Assembly (NCBI RefSeq): GCF_030272615.1 | Contig: NW_026728926.1 | Span: 385,001 to 417,500, forward strand | Direction: 5' to 3' | Source of the DNA: Cryptomeria japonica | Lineage: Eukaryota > Streptophyta > Pinopsida > Cupressales > Cupressaceae | Length of the DNA: 32,500 nucleotides | In this document: positions 21,073 to 27,460 of the stretch, piece by piece | How positions within the stretch are numbered: position 1 is the stretch's first letter | Layout of the letters: every line of letters begins with the position of its first letter | Translations under genes and position numbers: made by a program | Notes under the pieces: generated by a model | Databases searched by the model: none | Told to the model about the DNA's origin: nothing | What the model saw: only the letters and a program-made list of their open reading frames with translations

Positions 21073-22732
21073 CACCTAGCACACCTTGGCACCCACCCAC
21101 CCTCGCACCCAACCTCGCACCCAACTTAGCACCTTTGAACCCACATTGGCACTCACCCTGACCCTGGCACCTTGGAACCCACATTGGCACTCACCTTGAC
21201 CCTGGCACCCACCTTTGCACTCACCTTGGGACCCACCCTGGCTCCCACCTCGGCACCCACCCAGACACCCACCTTGGTTCCTTGGCACCCACCTTGGATC
21301 CTTGGCACCCACCCCGACACCCACCTTGGCACGCAACTTGGCTACTTGCCACCCACCTTGGCTCCTTGACGCCCACCCCGACAACCACCCCGTGACCTAC
21401 CCTGGCTAGGGTTGGTGCACACCCACCCTGGTGCCCACCTTGGCACCCACCCTATGACCCACCTTGGCACGCACCTTAGTACCCACCCCGTTACCCACCC
21501 TAGGACCCACCCCGTGACCCACCTTGGCCAGGGTGGGTGCACCCACCCTGGTGCCCACCTTGGCACCCACCCATCCTAGCACCCAGCCTGTGACCGGGCT
21601 TGGAACCCAACCTTGCACCCGCACCCGTCTTGGCCAGTGTGGGTGCGCACCCATCCTGGCACCCACGTTGTGACACACCCTTTAACCCACGCACCCTAGC
21701 ACCCACGTTGGCACCCACCTTGGAACCCAACCTAGCAACTTGGCACCCACCCCGTGACCCACCTTGGCATCCACCATAGCAGTCGCCGACTTGGCACCCA
21801 CCTCGGCACCCACCTTGACACTTGTGGACCCACCTTGCCACTCACCCTAGCATCGACCCATCCTAGCACCCACCCTGGCACCTTTGCACCCTAGCACTCA
21901 CCCATCCTAGCACCTAACCTGTGACCCACCTTGACACTCACCCTCGCACCCACCTTGGAACCCAACCTAGCACCCACCCACCCTGACACCAACCCTAGCA
22001 CCTACCCACCCTTGCACCCACCCTGTGACCCATCTTGGCACCCACCCATCCTACCACTCAACCTATCACCCACCTTCTCACCCACCTTGGCATCCACCTT
22101 AGCACCCACCCACACTGGCACCTTGGCACCCACCTCGGGCAAGGTGGGTGCACACCCACCCTGGCACCCAATTTAGAACCCACCGAGCATGTTACCCACC
22201 TTGGCACCCACATTGCAGCCCACCCTAGTACCCACCCTATGACCCACATTGGCATCCACACCCTAGCACCCAGGCACCTCGACACCCGCCTTGACACCCA
22301 CCCTAGCACTGAACCTGTGACCCACCTTGGAACTCACCCTAGAACCCACCCACCCTGTGAACCACCTTGGCATCCACCTTAGCACCCACCCACCTTGGCA
22401 CCCACTCTAGCACTCACCCATCCTAACACCCAACTTGTTACCCACCTTGGCACCCGCCCTCGCGTCCACCTTGAAACCCACCCTAGCACCCACCCACGCA
22501 GGAGCCCACCTTGGCACCCAACCTAACACCCACGCATCCTGGCACCCAACTTGTGACCCACCTTGGAACCCACCCTAGTACCCACCTTTGAACCCACTAT
22601 ATCACCAACCCACCTTGGCACCCACCCTATGACCCTCTTTGGAATCCACCCTAGCACGCACCCACCCTGGCACCCACCATGGAGCGCACCCTAGCACCCA
22701 CCCACCTCGGCACGCACCTCAACACCCACCTT
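21073..22732. repeat. Extended C-rich CACCC tract upstream of the promoter zone
   Basis: This begins as the third copy of the 468-bp tract, but after 21540 it continues for about 1.2 kb with further degenerate CACCCACC, CACCTTGGCACC, ACCCTAGCACC and CTGTGACCCACC units instead of joining a short block. The strand asymmetry is strong: C/A-rich plus strand, G/T-rich minus strand. A GGGCAAGGTGGGTGCACACC near 22137-22156 resembles the block-junction motif. No open frame here is credible. Confidence 0.85.
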
Positions 22733-22922
22733 GGTGTGCGCACTGCGCCAACCTCTCAAAGACCCTATGTGGTGCGCTCCAAAGTGTACACCTTTGGTGC
22801 GCTCCAAGGTGCGCACCTTTGGTGCACACCGAGGTGCACACCAAAGTGTGCACCGAGGTGAGCACCAAAGTGCACTCCAGGGTGCACACCAAGGCGTGCA
22901 CCTTTGGTGCGGTCAATGCAAA
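22733..22922. repeat. Transition: promoter-repeat remnant and GGTGCGCACC palindromes
   Basis: This starts with GTGCGCACTGCGCCAACCTC and CAAAGACCCT, which is the tail of the 157-bp promoter repeat without its core. The CACCC tract therefore joins a truncated unit. It then holds about ten alternations of GGTGCGCACC, GGTGCACACC and CACCTTTGGTGC, repeats related to those at 23258-23318 and 23980-24580. Confidence 0.7.
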
Positions 22923-22977
22923 CGAATTCGGAAGTTGGGGTCGATGTCCTAATCGCTGCTGCAGACTACACGTATGA

Positions 22978-23005
22978 GAATCGGACAAATAGCTTTATAT
23001 AGGGG
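22978..23005 (+). promoter_or_regulatory. Pol I spacer-promoter core P1
   Basis: GAATCGGACAAATAGC is followed by TATATAGGGG, the plant Pol I initiation consensus. This copy alone has an extra T (GCTTTATATA), which moves the upstream box one base further from the start site. Confidence 0.75.
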
Positions 23006-23135
23006 AGGTGTTGCGTTTGATGGGTCGACTCCCCTGGTTGTGTGCACTGCACCAACTTCAAAGACCCTGTCTTGTTTAAGAAGTCAAAAGTTGGGGTGGA
23101 TGTCCTAATCATTGCTGCAGTCTACGCATGTATGA

Positions 23136-23162
23136 GAATCAGACAAATAGCTTATATAGGGG
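23136..23162 (+). promoter_or_regulatory. Pol I spacer-promoter core P2
   Basis: GAATCAGACAAATAGC then TATATAGGGG at 23153-23162. It has A for G in the upstream box (GAATCAGAC), as do P3, P5 and P6. Confidence 0.78.
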
Positions 23163-23355
23163 AGGTGTTGCATTCGGTGGGTTGACTCCCCTGGTTGTGC
23201 GCACTGCGCCAACCTCAAAGACCCCGCATAGCAGAAGAAGTCGGAAGTCGGATTTTGGTGAGCACCAAGGCGTGCACCTTTGGTGCGGTCAACGCAGACG
23301 AATTCAGAAGTTGGGGTGGATGTCCTAATCGTTGTTGCAGGCTACACATGTATGA

Positions 23356-23382
23356 GAATCAGACAAATAGCTTATATAGGGG
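23356..23382 (+). promoter_or_regulatory. Pol I spacer-promoter core P3
   Basis: The core is intact (TATATAGGGG at 23373-23382). The downstream complementary arm reads CTCCCTT instead of CTCCCCT, so pairing with the initial GGGGAG would use a G-U pair. Confidence 0.78.
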
Positions 23383-23512
23383 AGGTGTTGGGTTTGATGG
23401 GTCAACTCCCTTGGTTGTGCGCATTACGCCAACCTCAAAGACCTTGTTTTCGTTAAGAAGTCAAAAGTTGGGGTCAATGTCCTAATGGCTCCTGCAGGCT
23501 ACACATGTATGA

Positions 23513-23539
23513 GAATCGGACAAATAGCTTATATAGGGG
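23513..23539 (+). promoter_or_regulatory. Pol I spacer-promoter core P4
   Basis: GAATCGGACAAATAGC then TATATAGGGG at 23530-23539, exactly 157 bp after P3. Confidence 0.78.
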
Positions 23540-23669
23540 AGGTGTTGGGTTTGATGGGTCGACTCCCCTGGTTGTGCGCATTACGTCAACCTCAAAGACC
23601 TTGTTTTCGTTAAGAAGTCAAAAGTTGGGGTCGATGTCCTAATTGCTCCTGTAGACTACACATGTATGA

Positions 23670-23696
23670 GAATCAGACAAATAGCTTATATAGGGG
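23670..23696 (+). promoter_or_regulatory. Pol I spacer-promoter core P5
   Basis: GAATCAGACAAATAGC then TATATAGGGG at 23687-23696, 157 bp after P4. Confidence 0.78.
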
Positions 23697-23826
23697 AGGT
23701 GTTGGGTTTGATGGGTTGACTCCCCTAGTTGTTCGCATTACACCAACCTCAAAGACCTTGTTTTCGTTTAGAAGCCGAAAGTTGGGGTCGATGTCCTAAT
23801 TGCTCCTGCAGGCTACGCATGTATGA

Positions 23827-23853
23827 GAATCAGACAAATAGCTTATATAGGGG
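23827..23853 (+). promoter_or_regulatory. Pol I spacer-promoter core P6
   Basis: The last core of the 157-bp array, TATATAGGGG at 23844-23853. Its unit runs directly into the 38/52-bp satellite, which separates it from P7 by 831 bp. Confidence 0.78.
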
Positions 23854-23995
23854 AGGTGTTGGGTTTGATGGGTCGACTCCCCTGGTTGTGCGCATTGCGC
23901 CAACCTCAAAGACCCTGCATTGCGGATGAAGTCGAAAGTCAGAGTTTGGTGTGCTACAAGGTGTGGTCGAAGGTGCTCACCTAGGTGTGCACCTT

Positions 23996-24580
23996 TGGAG
24001 CACAGGAAAAGTGCCCTCCAAAAGTGCGCACCTTTGGAGTGCACAAAAGTGCCCTCCAAAAGTGCGCACCTTTGGAGCGCAGAAAAGTGCCCTCCAAAAA
24101 GTGCCCTCCAAAAGTGCGCACCTTTGGAGCGCAGAAAAGTGCCCTCCAAAAAGTGCCCTCCAAAAGTGCGCACCTTTGGAGCGCAGAAAAGTGCCCTCCA
24201 AAAAGTGCCCTCCAAAAGTGCGCACCTTTGGAGCGCAGAAAAGTGCCCTCCAAAAAGTGCCCTCCAAAAGTGCGCACCTTTGGAGCGCAGAAAAGTGCCC
24301 TCCAAAAAGTGCCCTCCAAAAGTGCGCACCTTTGGAGCGCAGAAAAGTGCCCTCCAAAAAGTGCCCTCCAAAAGTGCGCACCTTTGGAGCGCAGAAAAGT
24401 GCCCTCCAAAAAGTGCCCTCCAAAAGTGCGCACCTTTGGAGCGCAGAAAAGTGCCCTCCAAAAAGTGCCCTCCAAAAGTGCGCACCTTTGGAGCGCAGAA
24501 AAGTGCCCTCCAAAAGTGCGCACCTTTGGAGCGCACAAAAGTGCCCTCCAAAAGTGCGCACTTTTGGTGCGCACCAAGGC
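23996..24580. repeat. 38/52-bp satellite between promoters P6 and P7
   Basis: The motif GTGCGCACCTTTGGAGCGC starts at 24024, 24062, 24114, 24166, 24218, 24270, 24322, 24374, 24426, 24478 and 24516, with a variant at 24554. The first interval and the last two are 38 bp; the eight between are exactly 52 bp. The 52-bp form is the 38-bp form plus a 14-bp duplication of AAGTGCCCTCCAAA. The eight 52-bp units are nearly identical. Open frames of about 200-300 codons cross it on both strands purely because of the repeat. Confidence 0.95.
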
Positions 24581-24657
24581 GCTGGTTCGGTCGTTGCAGG
24601 CGAGTTCGGAAGTTGGGGTCGATGTCCTGAGCGGAGGTGCAAACTACACAGGTGTCG

Positions 24658-24684
24658 GAATCGGACAAATAGCTTATATAGGGG
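24658..24684 (+). promoter_or_regulatory. Pol I spacer-promoter core P7
   Basis: GAATCGGACAAATAGC then TATATAGGGG at 24675-24684. It is the first core of the 311-bp repeats. The downstream arm is CTCCCCA, still able to pair with GGGGAG. Confidence 0.78.
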
Positions 24685-24968
24685 AGGTGTATGCTTCGAT
24701 GGGTCGACTCCCCAGGTTGAGCGCACCGCGCCAACCTCAAAGACCCTACGGTATGGATGAAGTCGGAAGTTGGGTCCGATGACCGATTCGATTAGTAGGT
24801 ATGCTCATGAGGTCGGAATTTGGGTCCGATGACCTGCCATGTGCAGGAAGGCGAATGTTGACACTGTGCGTTGCAAGGTGCACACCAAGGCGCTGGTGCG
24901 GTCTTTTTAGTCGAGTTCGGAAGTTGGGGTCGATGTCCTGATCGGAGGTGCAAGCTACACAGGTGTGG

Positions 24969-24995
24969 GAATCGGACAAATAGCTTATATAGGGG
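24969..24995 (+). promoter_or_regulatory. Pol I spacer-promoter core P8
   Basis: TATATAGGGG at 24986-24995, exactly 311 bp after P7, with an identical upstream box. Confidence 0.78.
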
Positions 24996-25279
24996 AGGTG
25001 TATGCTTCGTTGGGTCGACTCCCCGGGTTGAGCGCACCGCGCCAACCTCAAAGACCCTACGGTATGGATGAAGTCGGAAGTTGGGTCCGATGACCGATTC
25101 GATATGTAGGCATACTCGCGAGGTCGGAATTTGGGTCCGATGACCTGCCACGTGCAGGAAGGCGAATGTTGGCACTGTGCGTTGCAAGGTGCGCACCAAG
25201 GCGCTGGTTCGGTCGTTGGAGGCGAGTTCGGAAGTTGGGGTCGATGTCTTGATCGGAGGTGCAAACTACACAGGTGTGG

Positions 25280-25306
25280 GAATCGGACAAATAGCTTATA
25301 TAGGGG
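25280..25306 (+). promoter_or_regulatory. Pol I spacer-promoter core P9
   Basis: TATATAGGGG at 25297-25306, exactly 311 bp after P8, with an identical upstream box. Confidence 0.78.
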
Positions 25307-25590
25307 AGGTGTATGCTTCGTTGGGTCGACTCCCCGGGTTGAGCGCACCGCGCCAACCTCAAAGACCCTACGGTATGGATGAAGTCGGAAGTTGGGTCCG
25401 ATGACCGATTCGATATGTAGGCATACTCGCGAGGTCGGAATTTGGGTCCGATGACCTGCCATGTGCAGGAAGGCGAATGTTGGGACTGTGCGTCGCAAGG
25501 TGCGCACCAAGGCGCTGGTGCCGTCGTTGCAGTCGAGTTCGGAAGTTGGGGTCGATGTCCTGGTCAGAGGTGCAAACTACACAGGTGTGG

Positions 25591-25617
25591 GAATCGGACA
25601 AATAGCTTATATAGGGG
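25591..25617 (+). promoter_or_regulatory. Pol I spacer-promoter core P10
   Basis: TATATAGGGG at 25608-25617, 311 bp after P9. The downstream arm is CTCCCTG, so one G-U pair would replace a G-C pair. Confidence 0.78.
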
Positions 25618-25694
25618 AGGTGTATGCTTCGATGGGTCGACTCCCTGGGTTGAGCGCACCGCGCCAACCTCAAAGACCCTACAGTATGGATGAA

Positions 25695-26105
25695 GTCGGA
25701 AGTTGGGTCCGATGACCGATTCGATACGTAGGCATATTGGCGAGGTCTGAATTTGTGTCCGATGACCTGCCATGCGCAGGAAGGCGGAATTTGGGTCCGA
25801 TGACCGAGTTGATGGCGTGCCATGCGCAGAAAGGCGGAATTTGGGTCCGATGACCGAGTTGATGTTGATGGCCCGCCATGCACAGGAAGGCGGAATTTGG
25901 GTCCGATGACCGATTTGAAGGCGTGCCATACGCAAAAAGGCGGAGTTTGGGTCCGATGACCGAGTTGATATTGATGGCCCGCCATGCGCAGGAAGGCGGA
26001 ATTTGGGTCCGATGACCTGACATACGCATGGAGTCCGACTCGGGGGCCGATGTTCGATTCGATGACTTGCATTGTGGGTAAAGTCGGAAGTTGTGGTCTT
26101 TGACC
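25695..26105 (+). promoter_or_regulatory. Array of duplicated promoter upstream elements
   Basis: About nine copies of a GGCGGAATTTGGGTCCGATGA-like element start at 25695, 25745, 25783, 25833, 25889, 25939, 25995, 26029 (diverged) and 26083, spaced 34-56 bp apart. The same element (GTCGGAAGTTGGGGTCGATG in the 157-bp repeats) lies about 60-75 bp upstream of each Pol I core. None of the first eight here is followed by TATATAGGGG; the last is the upstream element of P11. The layout resembles enhancer arrays derived from promoter sequence in animal rDNA spacers, but an enhancer function is inference. Confidence 0.65.
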
Positions 26106-26135
26106 CGATTCGATGACCAGACTTCGGCTGCTTGA

Positions 26136-26162
26136 GAATCGGACAAATAACTTATATAGGGG
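26136..26162 (+). promoter_or_regulatory. Pol I promoter core P11
   Basis: GAATCGGACAAATAAC then TATATAGGGG at 26153-26162. P11-P13 share AAC in place of the AGC of P1-P10, and have a different, longer downstream sequence, so they form a separate promoter class closer to the gene. Confidence 0.78.
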
Positions 26163-26190
26163 AGGTAGTGTTCTCGAGCATCCTCCCCCC

Positions 26191-26284
26191 GTGCCCGTTT
26201 ATGTCGATTGATGCTGGTGCTCGACTGGTTGGAGCGCTCGGATGCAAAAATCTTGCACCAGGATTTATCGATTGTGATGGACAC
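26191..26284 (+). other. Promoter-proximal hairpin after P11
   Basis: Arms 26191-26220 and 26255-26284 pair in about 20 of 30 positions as Watson-Crick and about 4 more as G-U, with a 34-nt loop. They occupy the same position as the near-perfect hairpin after P13, though the arm sequences differ. Confidence 0.5.
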
Positions 26285-26576
26285 GGCAAGTCTCCTGATT
26301 GCTATGCAGGAGCTCATCGTGAATCTCTATGCGGCCTTGGTATGGACTCGACCTGCGGAATGGTTCGGCAATGGTAGTCGCTCCAACACGTCCTTGCAAT
26401 GGCCACAGAGGTGATTCGACTAGAGCTCCAGTCTAGCTTTTGGGTTGCTTGGCGGACTGGTATAGCCGCGATCGAGTTCCGGCCATGAACGTTTTAGATA
26501 GCTCTTGGGCTTTCTGGGACGGAAGTCGGAAGTTTGGGCTGTTGTCCGATTTGATGACCATTCTTCGGATGTGTGA

Positions 26577-26603
26577 GAATCGGACAAATAACTTATATAG
26601 GGG
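26577..26603 (+). promoter_or_regulatory. Pol I promoter core P12
   Basis: GAATCGGACAAATAAC then TATATAGGGG at 26594-26603. After the core it reads GGGGACTG rather than GGGGAGG, the only copy to do so; the downstream CCCCCT can still pair with AGGGG. Confidence 0.78.
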
Positions 26604-26630
26604 ACTGTGTTGTCTCACGCAGCCCCCTCC

Positions 26631-26725
26631 GTGCCCCTCTATCTCGACCGATGTTGGTGCTTGAAAGGGTTGGGATCGCTCGGATTTATAAACGTGCACC
26701 ACCATTTGTCGAGTGTGAGGGACGC
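26631..26725 (+). other. Promoter-proximal hairpin after P12
   Basis: Left arm 26633-26660 pairs with 26696-26723 at about 22 of 28 positions, including uninterrupted GAGGG, TCGAG and GCACCA segments. The position relative to the core matches that of the P11 and P13 hairpins. Confidence 0.5.
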
Positions 26726-27066
26726 GGCAGGTCTCCTAAATGCTATGCGGGCGCTCTCTGAGAATCTCTATCCGGCCTCGACACAGACTAGTCTTGCTGA
26801 ATGGTTTGGCACTGGTAGTCGATCCAACACGTCGTTGTTGTGGCCGCCTAGGCGATTCGATTCGAGCCCCCGTCTAGCTTTTGGGTTGCTTGGCGGATTT
26901 TGCCCTATCCGCAAGTGAGCTCGGTCCCTAAACGTTCGAGAAACCCGATTGCTATGCGCCGACTCTCTTTCTTGCGAGCCTCCATCTAGCTTTTGGGTCT
27001 CTACGGAACGGAAGTCGGAATCTGGGACCGTTGTTTGATTCGACGAGGCAGACTACGGTTGTGCGA

Positions 27067-27093
27067 GAATCGGACAAATAACTTATATAGGGG
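27067..27093 (+). promoter_or_regulatory. Pol I core P13, presumed 35S gene promoter
   Basis: GAATCGGACAAATAAC then TATATAGGGG at 27084-27093. It is the last of the thirteen cores and no such motif follows in the remaining 5.4 kb, so it is the best candidate for the start of the 35S precursor. If the gene promoter lies beyond 32500, it would be yet another spacer promoter. The upstream region has a diverged GTCGGAATCTGGGACC element at about -68. Confidence 0.72.
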
Positions 27094-27120
27094 AGGTGTT
27101 GACTGGAGCATTCTCCCCCG

Positions 27121-27210
27121 TGCCCCTCTAACTCGACCAATGCTGGCGCTCGAACGGTGGTAGCGCTCGGATTTTCATTGAGCGCCAGCATTGGTCGATT
27201 TAGAGGGGCA
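27121..27210 (+). other. 31-bp inverted repeat at the start of the presumed pre-rRNA
   Basis: Left arm 27121-27151 (TGCCCCTCTA...GGCGCTC) is the reverse complement of right arm 27180-27210 (GAGCGCCAGC...GGGGCA), with 30 of 31 pairs and a 28-nt loop. In RNA the single mismatch position would be opposed G/A..T/U as A·U lost to C/U-type mispairing, a minor defect. It lies about 30-120 nt downstream of the P13 start. Confidence 0.85.
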
Positions 27211-27460
27211 TGCGAGATTCCCGAATGCTATGCGAGGGCTCTAACGGAAATGTCTATTGGTTTCGGTATGGATGCAATTGCGAGTGGTTCGGCAAAGGTA
27301 GTCGTTCCGATGCGTCCATGTCGTGGCCAAATCGATAATTCGATTTGAGCCCTCGTATAGCATTTGGGTCTCTCGATGTGATTCCGCATTCCAGTCCCTT
27401 TGGGCACTGCTTGAGCCGCATCCCAGGGGGTTCCCTTCCCAATAATCTGCCTCGCAACCC

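Larger units (their letters stand above)
1..21540. repeat. Higher-order tandem array of the IGS, 7,936-bp period
   Basis: Sequence at position n recurs almost unchanged at n+7936 and n+15872; for example the 5S genes start at 4296, 12232 and 20168. Only scattered substitutions separate the copies. An exception is a 14-bp difference near 96-109, where the first copy has an extra GTGTGCAGACCTTG. Each period divides into eleven modules bounded by AT-rich elements, with lengths 633, 470, 495, 1102, 679, 1950, 521, 355, 469, 495 and 767 bp. Identity to the preceding copy stops abruptly after 21540. The array runs off the left edge, so its true copy number is unknown. Such low divergence fits recent unequal exchange or gene conversion in rDNA. 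An assembly error cannot be excluded from sequence alone. Confidence 0.97.
16212..21540. repeat. 5S-bearing long IGS block, copy 3 (last of the array)
   Basis: This repeats 340-5668 at +15872 and carries the 5S gene at 20168-20285. It is followed not by a short block but by more CACCC repeats that lead into the promoter zone. It is therefore the copy that keeps the ancestral connection between the 5S block and the downstream spacer. Single differences from the other copies include 17797 (T for C) and 20237 (A for G, inside the 5S gene). Confidence 0.9.
22923..23930. repeat. 157-bp spacer-promoter repeats (six units)
   Basis: The initiation motifs are at 22996, 23153, 23373, 23530, 23687 and 23844, i.e. 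157-bp spacing except for one interval of 220 bp, which carries a 63-bp insertion (about 23255-23318) like the sequence upstream of the first unit. Each unit contains GAAGTTGGGGTCGATGTCC, then GAATCAGACAAATAGC, the TATATAGGGG core, a GGGTCGACTCCCC stretch and a tail GCGCCAACCTCAAAGACC. The 157-bp length is not a multiple of three, so coding is unlikely. Confidence 0.92.
24566..25744. repeat. 311-bp spacer-promoter repeats (about 3.8 units)
   Basis: Units start at 24566, 24877, 25188 and 25499 with GGTGC.CACCAAGGCGCTGG. Each holds one Pol I core (24675, 24986, 25297, 25608), then GGGTCGACTCCCC, GCGCCAACCTCAAAGACCC, and two further GTCGGAA.TTGGGTCCGATGACC elements that resemble the sequence upstream of the cores. 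The 311-bp unit is thus the 157-bp type enlarged by duplicated upstream-element sequence. The last unit passes into the upstream-element array. Confidence 0.93.

Noticed and set aside
23796-24760. 200-314-codon frames on both strands across the 52-bp satellite
   Set aside because: 52 and 38 are not multiples of three, yet frames stay open in all phases because the repeat lacks stops; the products are frame-shifted versions of the same satellite.
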